This document shows positions 35,166 through 45,914 of a stretch of DNA of 64,000 nt, one piece after another. Position numbers and translations under genes: made by a program. Origin of the DNA: Zygaena filipendulae. Its lineage: Eukaryota > Arthropoda > Insecta > Lepidoptera > Zygaenidae. The notes under the pieces were generated by a model. The model was not told the origin of the DNA, made no database searches, and saw only the letters and a list, made by a program, of their open reading frames with translations. The DNA is taken from NCBI GenBank assembly GCA_907165275.2, contig OU015652.1:1999001-2063000 (forward strand). Reading direction: 5' to 3'. Position 1 is the first letter of the stretch; the number at the start of each line of letters is the position of its first letter.

Positions 35166-35650
35166 TGTAAAAAAAAAATCGTGTACAAAATTACAGTATA
35201 ATATTGAAAAACTCTTTTTTTCAGAGTACCTAACCTCTTACTTTTAGCTAGGTATATTTAATTCGTCTGAGGCCCGAGGACCAACCGTTGAGTACTTACC
35301 TAAATTCCGTAACTGACAACCCTAGCGTTAAGTACCCGGTTCGGGCCGACTGCGGCGCCCGTCTGGCTGGCATTCTGTGTTGCCATCGCGCAACTTTATC
35401 TCCTGGTTACGTAACGAGATAGTAGCTCCCACAAACGGAAATCGTCCACGGGTTATTTTATGAATGATTCCCTTTGTTTTTTATCTGCATTGCGATTGTA
35501 CCTCATAATATGTTTATAAAAAAAATGAAAACTAGATTTATAGCAGGTACATTAAAGAGATACCTCATCCTGTGAGGTATGTCCGTAATATTTGCCTTTT
35601 CATTATTTATATCAAAATTAAGGGAGTCATGTGTTATCTTTTATATTACA

Positions 35651-35841
35651 CTAGCTGTCTTCCGTAGTTTCACTCGCGGTAATTTTGGAGTTTCGCGGGA
35701 ATTTCGGGATAAAAGTACCCTATGTCATGTGTACCCTACCGTAGCTCCAGCTATCAGGGAAAGAATTTTCAAAATCGGTTCAGTAGACAAAACTGACAAT
35801 TCAAAAACTCACAAACTTTACCTCTATAATATTAGTATAGA
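35651..35841 (-). repeat. Helitron-like repeat copy
   Basis: CTAGCTGTCTTCCGTAGTTT at the left; right part AACTTTACCTCTATAATATT then AGTATAGA. Immediately followed by another copy. Confidence 0.75.
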
Positions 35842-36012
35842 CTAGCTATACCCTGCGCTTTTACCCGCAGGAACTATTTTTTTCTAAAATAAAAGTAGCC
35901 TAAGTTACTCCTTATCACATCAGCTATCTGCCAGTGAAAGTTCCGTTAGAAACAGACAGACAGAAAAATTAAGAAATTGTTTTTATTTAAGTATAGTATA
36001 TACTTTCGCATT
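35842..36012 (-). repeat. Helitron-like repeat copy, tandem neighbour
   Basis: CTAGCTATACCCTGCGCTTT then ACCCGCAGGAACT; distal ACTTTCGCATTTA. Confidence 0.65.
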
Positions 36013-36564
36013 TAGTTTACAGCTGTTAATTTGGAATCACAAACAAACACTCCAATTTTATTTATCAGGTACAGATATAGATTGTTAAGTAGTTCACAAC
36101 TTTGAGATATTGTGATGTTTTGCAGAAAATGTTTAGTCAGTATACACAAGTTCCCATAAAGGTATGTTATTTTGGAGATATCAATATTAGCACCAGCCTA
36201 TAATATAAAGGAAGCGATACCTTTTTCAATTACGCGTTCATCTGTGACGTGTGAGTAATGGCGCGGAATATAGATAGCAGTACGGGGTAAGCAGGGAGCA
36301 TCGCGCGCGCTATCTCCGTGAAATAATAACTCATATTATGCGGGCATAGGTGGAGAATGGTGGAGAATTGGTGTGTTCTATATTTTAATAGTTACGTACT
36401 ATAGATATTAGATACCTACCTAATTCTTTCCAATATTAGTTCATGGATAATCTCACTATCTTTGAAGAAAAAGCCTCAAAAATCTTAAAGTTTTAAGATT
36501 ATTATGAGTATAACCGCAAGCATTACACCTTTCAGTGAATGCCTGATGCCTGCCTGCAACGGCG

Positions 36565-36792
36565 ATACATTGAGTTGAAATTTCGCGTGACGTAAAAACT
36601 CAGTGCAGTTTGTACGGGGCTTATACCGAATAATGACGTCACGAGTCCCCCACCCTAAACTTTAATGCGCTTTATCTATGTTTATTTTCATTAATTTGAA
36701 AAAGCAAAAAATATGTATTCCTCATTTTTTTATTATCTAACTGATGGACTAATTAGAATTTTGATTTTCATACCCCGGAAAATACCCTATTA
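36565..36792 (-). repeat. Interspersed repeat with GTGACGTCA core, inverted copy
   Basis: GAGTTGAAATTTCGCGTGAC, AATGACGTCACGAGTCCCCC, CACCCTAAACTTTAATGCGC and ATTATCTAACTGATGGACTA are the inverse of 8820-9102. Ends about 380 bases left of the CACTA element. Confidence 0.65.
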
Positions 36793-36846
36793 TAAATAAA
36801 TAAAAATAAATTTACTCTATAGAAGATATTTTTCTCCGATATATGT

Positions 36847-36922
36847 AATTGACAATCTCTTTAGTGAATTTGTTTAGTTTTGACATAAAATGTAAATGTT
36901 ATTTTTAAAGCGAGAATAAAAT
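36847..36922 (+). repeat. Interspersed repeat shared with 7627-7705
   Basis: TTGACAATCTCTTTAGTGAA and AATGTAAATGTTATTTTTAA then GAATAAAATAT. Confidence 0.55.
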
Positions 36923-37168
36923 ATCATCAAAAGTACATAGCAGGCTTTCGAGACTTAATGATTGATAGGTATTATTTTAAAGCTAGAATTTCTCATGCAT
37001 ATAAGATCTTAATTGGAAACATATTCTTTATGCGTTTCATCCTAATCAATTCAGTCGTTTCGCGTTATTAAATCACGAACGAACAAACATTTAAACAACA
37101 ATCATTTACAGTATTTTACAATATAGGTACTAGTGGAATATTTTCGTATAGGAATACCTACTGCGGTA

Positions 37169-37180
37169 CACTGGGAAAAA
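37169..37180 (+). repeat. Left terminal inverted repeat of the CACTA element
   Basis: CACTGGGAAAAA, matched by its inverse at 60034-60045. The similarity stops after 12 bases, where the left side continues into ACACGGCT motifs. Preceded by GTA; TA is the likeliest 2-bp duplication. Confidence 0.9.
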
Positions 37181-37449
37181 TACACGGCTTTTGAACACGG
37201 CTACGTTTTGCGTAGCCGTGCAAACGGTTCTGACAACCGAGTTTGGCAGCCGTGTAAAGAACCGTGTACACGGCTACATGAAACGTAGCCGTGTAAGCGG
37301 TTAAGATAGCCGCTTTAGACGGTTACGTGTACCATGTTCGTAATTTTTTCAGCCGTGTTGAAATCCTAGCCGTGTAAAATTACACGGCTACCTTTTGACT
37401 CGGTTGTCGGAGCGGTGTGCACACAACAAACACGGCCTCGGTAACGTTG
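37181..37449 (+). repeat. Left subterminal zone of short ACACGGCT/AGCCGTGT motifs
   Basis: Immediately inside the left end the octamer ACACGGCT and its inverse AGCCGTGT recur many times in both orientations at irregular spacing, before the regular 94-bp array begins. Clusters of short inverted motifs like this are the usual binding sites of the TnpA-type protein in plant CACTA elements. That role here is inferred from position only. Confidence 0.8.
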
Positions 37450-39182
37450 TTGACACGGTACGGTGCACCGCGTGCTTATCACGTTAGCCGTGTCATATAT
37501 TAAACTTGCTAACATGACTGTCGGAGCCGTATAGACACGGTACAGCAGGTCGTGTGCTTATCAAAACTTGGCCACGTTAGCCGTGTCATATAATAAACTT
37601 TCTAACACGGCTGTCGGAGCCGTTCTATAAACGGTACAGCTGGCCGTGTGCATAACATAACTTGTTCCCGTTACCCGTGTCATATATTTAACTTGCAAAC
37701 ACGGCTGTCGAAGCCGTTTAGACACGATACAGCAGATCGTGTGCTCGTCAAATCTTGGCTATGTTAGCCGTGTCATACAATAAACTTGCTAACACGGCTG
37801 TCGGAGCCGTTCTATAAAGGGTACAGCTGGTTGTGTGCTTATCAAAACCTGGCCACGTTAGCCGTGTCATATATTAAACTTGCTAACACGGCTGTCGGAG
37901 CCGTTAAGACACGATACAGCAGGTCGTGTGCTTTTCAAACCTTGGCTACGTTAGCCGTGTCATACAATAAACTTGCTAACACGGCTGTCGGAGCCGTTCT
38001 ATAAAGGGTACAGCTGGTTGTGTGCTTATCGAAACCTGGCCACGTTACCCATGTCATATATTAAACTTGCTAACACGGCTGTCGGAGCCGTTCTGTAAAT
38101 GGTACAGCTGGCCGTGTGCAGAACATAACTTGTTTACGTTAGCCATGTCATATAATAAACTTGCAAACACGGCTGTCGAAGCCGTTAAGACACGATACAG
38201 CAGGTCGTGTGCTTTTCAAACTTTGGCTACGTTAGCCGTGTCATACAATAAACTTGCTAACACGGCTGTTGGAGCCGTTCTATAAAGGGTACAGCTGGTT
38301 GTGTGCTTATCAAAACCTGGCCACGTTAGCCGTGTCATATATTAAACTTGCTAACACGGCTGTCGGAGCCGTTCTATAAAGGGTACAGCTGGTTGTGTGC
38401 TTATCAAAACCTGGCCACGTTAGACGTGTCATATATTAAACTTGCTAACACAGCTGTCTGAACCGTTCTGTAAATGGTACAGCTGGCCGTGTGCAGAACA
38501 TAACTTGTTTACGTTAGCCGTGTAATATATTAAATTTGCTAACACGGCCGTCGGAGCCGTTTGGACACGATACAGCAGGTCTTGTGCTTATCAAAACTTG
38601 GCTACGTTAGCCGTGTCAGAAATGAACCACGCAAACATGGCTGTCGTAGCCGTTATATACCTAAACGGTACAGCGGACCTTGTGCAAAACAAAACTTGTT
38701 TACGTTAGCCGTGTCATTAATTATCTTGCAAATACGACTGTCGGAGCCGTTTAGACACGATACAGCAGGTCGTGCGCTTATCAACACTTGACTACGTTAG
38801 CCGTGTCAGAAATGAACCACGCAAACATGGCTGTCGTAGCCGTTATATACCTAAACGGTACAGCGGACCGTGTGCAAAACAAAACTTGTTTACGTTAGCC
38901 GTGTCATTAATTATCTTGCAAACACGGCTGTCGGAGCCGTTTATACGCGATACAGCAGGTCGTGTGCTTATCAACACTTGACTACGTTAGCCGTGGCATA
39001 AATGAACCTCGCAAACATGACTGTCGTAGCCGTTATATAACTAAACGGTACAGTGGACCGTGTGCAAAACAAAACTTGTTTACGTTAGCCGTGTCATTAA
39101 TTAACTTGCAAACACGGCTGTTGGAGCCGTTTAGATACGATACAGCAGGTCGTGTGCTTATCAACACTTGGCTACGTTAGCC
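37450..39182 (+). repeat. Left subterminal tandem array, about 94-bp unit, about 18 copies
   Basis: The phrase CTGTCGGAGCCGTT recurs every 93-94 bases. Two unit types, one with TATAAAGGGTACAGC and one with AGACACGATACAGCAGG, partly alternate, giving a roughly 188-bp higher-order period. Each unit holds one AGCCGTGT and one CACGGCTGTC. The array ends abruptly at 39182. Long open frames run through it (for example 37786-38285) because the unit has few stops; these are repeat artefacts, not genes. Confidence 0.9.
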
Positions 39183-39921
39183 TCTTATGGAATGGCTGTG
39201 TGTTAATAACAGCGCCATCTTTGATTCCAGACTGGAACCACTAGATGGTTTATCTAGGTAAGATCATCATCAGCTAATTTAGCAAGTAGTTTAGGATTAA
39301 GCCGACAGAGGGCGTTATAATCCGAACCGCTTAGTATGAGCTTTGCAAATAATTATACAAATTTTGCAAATAATTATTACACAAAAGAAGGAATAACACG
39401 CCGTTTTTACTGTCTGCAACCTAACCCTGAAGCCGTTCACATTCCTTCAGTGAACATAATCCTTTTTTGCCACATGAGTGTCTTATCTGATAAATGTGAC
39501 TCACTGATATCTGATGCATGTTCAGCTTCAGACATGCAGTCTAAGGAGAAAATCCACCCTAGAAAAAAGCGGCCAAGTGCGGACTCGCCCATGAAGGGTT
39601 CCGTAGCAGCAAGTAACATTAATATAAAAGTTCTTGTAGTTCGTTGTAACTTTGATCGATGTTTTAATAATATTGTAATTTTTTATTGCGGTTTACAATC
39701 TATGACGTATTAAAAAAAACTACTTACTAGATCTCGTTCAAACCTAGACCCAATATGCATTACTCTGTATTGCGAATTTGCGATTATATTACGCGCTATA
39801 CACAGCAGACGCCACAGATTCACTTTAAATAAAATTTAGTGCGTGGACATTTATACAGGGTGGAAAGTTAAAACGGGGCAGTAAGGGCAGCTACTAACAC
39901 GAACGGAAACAAATTACGAAA
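39183..39921. other. Left inner region of the transposon, no gene recognised
   Basis: Begins right after the 94-bp array. A 125-codon open frame on the plus strand (39336-39713) shows no recognisable domain. Around 39571 lies a fragment of an interspersed repeat (GCGGCCAAGTGCGGACTCGC), also seen inverted near 50605-50635. I see no convincing gene. Confidence 0.5.
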
Positions 39922-40295
39922 ATTAAAACCGACTTCCAAAAACACAAAGCCAAAAAGCTAAAAATAAAAAGCTATAAATTACAAAATACCGATTTAATCC
40001 AAAAGACAAAAACACACGTAATTATTATTGGTTTGTGCTACCACTGATCGGTTTGAATTCGGTGACAAGCCCGCTGGTGTCTGCCCACTTGGGTCGTTCT
40101 GCTTACGAAGAGCTGGTGGCGGGAGTCGACTGAGCCCATCTACCCCCTCCATATTCATACCTACCTATCAGTGGTAGCACAAACCAATAATAATATTACG
40201 TGTGTTTTTGTCTTTTGGATTAAATTGGTATTTTGTTATTTATAGCTTTTTATTTTTAGCTTTTTGACTTTGTGTTTTTGAAAGTCGGTTTTAAT
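39922..40295. repeat. Foldback element nested in the transposon
   Basis: The left arm starts ATTAAAACCGACTT and the right arm ends AAGTCGGTTTTAAT. The arms match for over 100 bases through AAACACACGTAAT and GGTTTGTGCTACCACTGAT, enclosing roughly 100 bases of unique loop near 40055-40160. No coding capacity; probably a non-autonomous foldback or two inverted copies of one repeat. Confidence 0.75.
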
Positions 40296-40424
40296 GTTTT
40301 GTTAAAATTTTGTTTATTTCTCGCTTTTAAGTGACATAGTTCGTAATTTCTCTAAGTTACAATAGCCTAATGTCAACTGCTCATCGCCTTTTACAAAATA
40401 TTGCCTTTCCCGGCGCAGGGACGT

Positions 40425-41130
40425 TAATTATTGAGGAGTTCTCCTAGTACATCACTAACAGTTCCACTTCACCATATACATTGTGACGAGCATAAATTGT
40501 TTAGAACCCATATTAAAGGTAACGATTCGGAACCTGTGAAATACCTATTATTGAGTAGTTCCGATAACCATCTGTGGTCTTCATCATCAGTTCCACTTCT
40601 TCAAATTTTGCTTTCCGAAAGCAAATACACGATTTACTATAAAAATACAAAAATCGCTATAGGTGTACCTATAATTTTTGAAGAGTTCCCTCAATTACTC
40701 CAAGATTCCACCATCAGATCTTGACTATCCCCTTTTAAACAAAAAAACAATTTTCGAAATCGCTCCAATCAGAACCCGTGAAATACGTACTATTGTTGAA
40801 TAGTTCCGATGACCATCTGTGGTCTTCATCATCAGTTCCACTTCTTCAAATTTGGCTTTCCAAAAGCAAATGAACGATTTACTATCAAAAATACCCAAAT
40901 TGCTATAGGTGTGCCTATAATTTTTGAAGAGTTCCCTCGATTTCTCCAAGATTTCATCATCAGATCCCGACTTGGTGGCAATGGGACCTAATTGGGAGTA
41001 TACCCTTTCAAACAAAAAAAGAATTTTCCAAATTGGACCAACCGCCTTCGAGTAATCAGTGAACATACATAAAAAAAAGACATACATACAATCGAACATA
41101 GAACCTCCTCCCTTTTGGAAGTCGGTTAAA
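40425..41130 (-). repeat. Two or more tandem copies of a lepidopteran interspersed repeat
   Basis: The block ends TTTTGGAAGTCGGTT. It contains at least two versions of GCTATAGGTGTRCCTATAAT followed by TTTTTGAAGAGTTCCCTC (near 40655 and 40905), and two of ATCTGTGGTCTTCATCATC (40570, 40815). The same family occurs on the plus strand at 22062-22300. The class is not clear to me, possibly a LINE 3' portion. Confidence 0.6.
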
Positions 41131-41737
41131 AAGAAACGCATCGCATCGCGCCATGTCGCATCACGCATCCGCCACCACCGGGCGGATGCGTATTGCGTGG
41201 CGCGTGGCGCGGCTCGCGGCCCAGCCGCCCAGTCAATGGCAGTCGTTGAATGCTAGGTACCTACTCACTCTCTCGCAAAAACGACAATACAATCGACGTG
41301 GACAACAGAATAGATTATTCAATAATGAATTAACTATAGGTAATATGTACAGAGAAAAATTCTAATAATTAAAAATTTCATGCACCATGTTAGGTTAGCA
41401 TCGTAAGTTAGTAACGTAAGTATCCATCAAAAAATTCAATGGCAATTGGCAATATTAAATTTGAAACAATGTATTCATAGACTATATTATAATATTTTTT
41501 TTTTAAACGGTCAAGTTGTCTCTCAGAGACTGTACACACGTAGGGACATGTTTATTTATTAAAAGTATTCCTCATAAATGTAATTTTTTTTAATTGAGAT
41601 ATTTTAAGCTATATCGTAATTCGTAGCCCGTAAAGAACATGTTCAAACTTGTTCCCAATGTTCCCGCATTTCTACTTGAATGGGTGTGTATATATATATC
41701 TATAGTATAATATATATGTAATAATATGTGTAGTATA

Positions 41738-41813
41738 TACCACGTTTGTTTGGTTTCCACGACACAAGCTTATAACTTAGTGTGGGATCAAGTACATCTG
41801 TGTGTTGTGAAGT
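41738..41813 (+). repeat. SINE-like repeat fragment
   Basis: GGTTTCCACGACACAAGCTT followed by CTTAGTGTGGGATCAAGT and TGTGTGTTGTGAA is shared almost base for base with 14040-14108. This looks like the body of a lepidopteran SINE or LINE tail. Confidence 0.55.
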
Positions 41814-41944
41814 GGATTATTATTATAAAAAGAAAAAAAAAAATTAAGGTCACAAGTCGCAAAAGCACAACTGCTGACTGCAGACTAGTGCAGGCAGACT
41901 GTAGTGCAGACTCAAGATTCAAGACTACTCAACCAAAAATTTAT

Positions 41945-42180
41945 AAAAAGTAGGTAGGTAGGTACCTACCTACCATCCATGTAGGTAGGTACTTTTAATC
42001 CCGGAACTACCTCGGGAACTCCGAAATTAAAGCGGATGAAGCCGCGGGGAACAGCTAGTATTCCTCATAAATACATCAATAGAAGTCTTCCGGAGGCCGA
42101 AACGTCCAGTAGGTAGGTACCTACCCAAACGGTGACTACCTAGTATACCTACCTACCTACGGAATTTTTGTACCGATAGC
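41945..42180. repeat. GTAG/CTAC tetranucleotide-rich tract
   Basis: Runs of GTAGGTAGGTAGGTACC and their inverse recur around a Helitron-like 3' end (41988-42058, plus strand, ending ACAGCTAG). Similar tracts recur at 42610, 42710 and 43560. Confidence 0.55.
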
Positions 42181-42894
42181 GTCCAGTAGACACACGTTGT
42201 CTACAGACGAAACGGATTGGTAATTTTTCTACGTCGACGTGACGTCGATGCCTACGAAGTAAAAAGGGTCGGCCTCTCAGACGAAAGAGGTCGGCCTTTT
42301 ACCCACCTATTTTACTGGCTTTTTATACCCCAATGAGCCCCAGTGAATAAAGTCCGTAACTTTTGAATGACGCAATTTAATTTGAAATGACGACTGTTAA
42401 AAAAAACAAATGAAATAACTAATTTGTATACTTTTCAATTTCTTTTCTAATAGGTAGTAGGTATTCATTGAGGTCATTGATAGTAGTAAATCTAGTTTAG
42501 TAGTAAATCAATGATTGAGGTATTCATTTGTTCAAAACTTTACGAAAAATCAACAGTTTTGTAGCAAATTTATTTAAAATTTCATTTCACATCTATATTA
42601 TAATATATAGATAGGTAAGTAGGTACCTACCTCCCTAGTACCTACTATAATAAAAGAGTAGAATCCACGATTAAGTACATGGCAGTTAATCATTCAGCAG
42701 CGTAGTAAGTAGGTACCATGTAGGTACCTACCTAAGTCGGTAGTTATTACACTTGGCTAGTTTTGTCTCCTAAGTCATTCAGAAGCAAATTTGAAGCTTC
42801 TGATCACACTATCCTAACTTGTAGTTACTAAATGGAGCGCGACGGAGTCGAAGGAATACGAGGATGGCTTCAGTATTGTATATTGTAGTATCCA

Positions 42895-43159
42895 AAAAAT
42901 TGTCCTTTGCGGCCAAAAATTCTTTCACTAAAAAGAAGCTACAGTGGTCCTGAGTGACATAGGGTACTTTTATCCCATCCCCGAATTCCCGCGGAAACTC
43001 CGGAGTTTGTAATATCTGAATCTACTGCACCGATTTTGAAAATTCTTTCACTTATAAGAAGCTAAAGTAATCCTGAGTGACACAGTGACACACCCTTCAT
43101 CCCGGAACTCCCACGAGAACTCCGAAACCACCGCGGGTGAAACCGCGGGGGTCAGCTAG
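42895..43159 (+). repeat. Helitron-like repeats, two partial copies in tandem
   Basis: Two successive bodies each contain TCTTTCACT...GAAGCTA...CCTGAGTGACA, followed by an 'xATCCC..GAATTCCCGCGG' segment. Only the second keeps the 3' end, a GCGGGTGAAACCGCGG hairpin and CTAG at 43156-43159. Confidence 0.6.
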
Positions 43160-43262
43160 TTTTTATATAAACTCACTAACACTTGAAAGCCCTCATTTTT
43201 CTTCAGGAAAATTTCGTCATTTTTGTCCCAAAGATAGGGCATAATATCTTTATAGTATAGTA

Positions 43263-43390
43263 CTAGCTGTGCCCCGCGGCCTCACCCGCGTCAATTCCGG
43301 AGTTCCCGCGGGAATTCCGGGACAAAAAGTAAAGCACTAAGTTACTCTTTATAACATCAGCTATCTGCCAGTGATAGTCTAAGTTTATTA
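43263..43390 (-). repeat. Helitron-like repeat copy
   Basis: CTAGCTGTGCCCCGCGG at the left edge is the inverted 3' end. The body runs through GGAGTTCCCGCGGGAATTCC and fades after about 130 bases. Confidence 0.65.
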
Positions 43391-43510
43391 CTAGGTAGGT
43401 ATCCAATCTAAGATAACAAGATCAGAATTAAATGTTAGTGATACCTTACTAATTAATCGACTAGTGGACGATATTCATAGTTTATATAGAAAAATTAATT
43501 CCTTAGTAGG

Positions 43511-43557
43511 CTCAGACGAAATAAAGTCTTTTTATTAGACTTTTTATTTCGTCTGAG
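43511..43557. repeat. Short stem-loop
   Basis: CTCAGACGAAATAAAGTC is followed by a short T-rich loop and by GACTTTTTATTTCGTCTGAG, an almost perfect inverse. Function unknown. Confidence 0.6.
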
Positions 43558-43667
43558 TTAGTAGGTACCTAGGTAGGTACATTGCAGTGAGTCGATAGAA
43601 AGTAAAATGGCTACCTACCGATAATTTTGATTTAAAAACGGCTCTTGTCTTATTGCCCATTAGGTAT

Positions 43668-44045
43668 GACAGGAGTAGAGAATATTACAAAACAATTAAT
43701 CAATGGGATCAAGTTATACGATTCTATGATTAATATTGCATCTAAGCCTGTATTAATTGAATTTGTTTTAAAAACGCGACTTTCAGCCAGTGCAAAACTT
43801 CGTTTAAAGTCCAAGTATTATTCAGTTTATTGCCTGGTTGGGGATATGAAAAAATATCTTATCCCGAGAAAATCAGATGTCGCAATCCAGGCACAGTTGC
43901 AACGAGCAACGCAGGGGCACAAAAGTGTGCAATCATTTGGTTTAGAATTAGAGGAACTCTTTGTTAATTATATATAGTCTATAGTCCAAAGTAACGATGA
44001 TGAAAATAAGTACGAAATATTGCGTCCAATTAATGGTTCTTTGCC
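43668..44045 (+). pseudogene. Broken retrotransposon gag (capsid-like) fragment
   Basis: Seen: the frame from MTGVENITKQL runs through KTRLSASAKLRLKSKYYSVY and QRATQGHKSVQSFG to LELEELFVNYI and a stop at 43974-43976. The same frame then continues in a gag-like way (QSNDDENKYEILRPIN) before decaying near 44045. Known: a stretch of 'RL...A...L', 'LQ.A.QG..SV..F....EEL.VN' and 'LRPIN' is typical of the capsid region of LTR-retrotransposon gag proteins in insects. Inferred: this is the remnant of an LTR element inserted in the transposon. There is no protease, reverse transcriptase or nearby LTR pair that I can see, and the first part of gag is missing. Exact superfamily (Ty3-like or other) not resolved. 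Confidence 0.65.
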
Positions 44046-45652
44046 GCCGGCCGCGAATCAAAGCTCACGACATAGCAGACACGGACATGATTTACGCAGT
44101 AGTACCAACTATCACGGTGTAGTAGGTACGTAGGTATATAGGAACTTCCGGATCTGGCTCGCAAGAGCGGCGGTGATTTTGTCATGCCGCGCTGTGATTG
44201 GTGGACAACCGACGCGCGACGCCACGCGCTGACCGTTATTGCGCAAAATCAATGCGCAGAAGTCAAAAAATAGGATTCACAGGGGGGCTAGAGGGACGAA
44301 GAGGTTGGCTAGCTCGTCGTATTCCGTCCCCCGCCCCGATACGACGCTCCACGGACTTCTGACTGTACAGTCATGTTCTAAAGTGTATTGTTATGGCCGT
44401 TCATTATTATTGGTTTTATTAAGTTTGAGGTTCTTTGTTATTGTTGGGTTTTTTATTAGTGTATTTTTAGTAGATAGTGAATATGTCTAAAAAATAATAT
44501 TTTGAAAAGACATGCACAAAAATGGTGTATGACGTGCATTGTTTGTGCGCGCGACAGTAGCTTATATCCTCCACATTACGCTCAGTGATAGACTTACTAT
44601 TTATTCTTATTATATATACATATATATTGGTCCGCGCGCCGTGACCCTCGCAACTACCAAACAAATTTATACACCCACCCTCCAAACAAATTTATATTAT
44701 GTTTTATATGTCTATGTGTAGGTAGTTTAATGACGATTAATAAAAAATAAAAACTTAAAGTAAGAAATAAAGTGTGATTTTGAATATATTTTATTTACCT
44801 ACTTACCAAAGATGAGGTCCTTTTTTCATATCCGTCACTGGTTTACACTAAATTTATAGCCACATACACATTTCACATACACTAAGATGTAACTGGCCAG
44901 TATAGGCGTCGATTTTATGTAATTACACCATCACAAAACTAATAATAACTTCACAACAAACATTTATTGACAAAATACGTGCCGGCTAGCCGTGAAACAG
45001 CCATACCTAGCGTTACCGTGGTTGAACAAAAACAAAAATGTAGGTTATTTAGAAGATTTAACACCAATATAATTTATTTAAAATTATATCATGAGTAAAT
45101 TTGCTACAAAACAATTGATTTTTCACATAGTTTTGAACAAATGAATATTAGAAAACAAATAAAGTATTTCATTTGTTTTTTGTTTGACAGCCGTAAACGA
45201 ATTATTGCGGCATTAAAAGAAACTGACTTTTTTTACTGAAAATTTTGTCATGCGGCTAAATTAAATATTAAAACTAAAAACCTTATTTAATTTCCATTAA
45301 TTTGATCATGGGCCAATAATTAGTCCATGATTTGATCTATAACACTTGATATAAACACTAACCGATTACTTATATTTCGACATATTTATGCGAGACGGCA
45401 CGAGCCGCTCACTAACCGAACACAGACTACACAGACTGATTGTCAAAATGGCGGGTGAATTTCGCCCGCACTAACTTAACTTTTTTAATTCTGGCCAGTA
45501 TGTGCGTTATGGAATATGATGGATTGGGAAAAAAATACATATTTTGTATTCTCTATTATTGTGACCAGCCAATAAAACTTTTACAGTACTGTCAAACAAT
45601 ATGGAACGCCGTAAAAAAAATAAGAAAACCGTCATTAGTTAGTGCCAACTGT
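44046..45652. other. Upstream region of the SAM-domain gene, no gene recognised
   Basis: A comparatively GC-rich patch (44035-44370) is followed by AT-rich DNA. Short open frames of 60-83 codons occur on both strands but none resembles a protein. Nothing I can name. Confidence 0.45.
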
Positions 45653-45914
45653 GGGGACTAGGACATTTCAGAGTTAGTCCCTATTGTAGGGACTAGGACA
45701 TTTCAGAGGTAAAGTTATAATTATTATATTAGGTGCGCGACTGTACCCATGCGCAGCTATCCCTTCCACATTTCGCTCACTAGTCACTTTCGTGCTAATA
45801 CTTGTACATCACATTGCCTAACGTCGAGTGCGCTGCTTACGTCTTAAATTAAATGCTGTGATATTTTCCCGGTAAATAGAGTGTTGTGTCCTGAATGAAA
45901 CCTATGACGGCATC
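45653..45914 (+). promoter_or_regulatory. Probable promoter and 5' UTR of the SAM-domain gene
   Basis: Lies directly upstream of the predicted start codon. A 20-bp sequence, GGGACTAGGACATTTCAGAG, occurs twice in direct orientation (45654-45673 and 45689-45708), a candidate regulatory site. No clear TATA box. The region from 45733 is moderately GC-rich. Assignment rests on position only. Confidence 0.4.

Noticed and set aside
37786..39180. Several open frames with repeated LANTAVGAV and TLAVS phrases, resembling a repetitive protein
   Set aside because: They are translations of the 94-bp tandem array, whose units lack stops in some frames. There are no splice sites, and codon use follows the repeat.
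39336..39713. 125-codon plus-strand frame near the left array
   Set aside because: It includes part of an interspersed repeat (GCGGCCAAGTGCGGACTCGC) and shows no domain; not supported as a third transposon gene.
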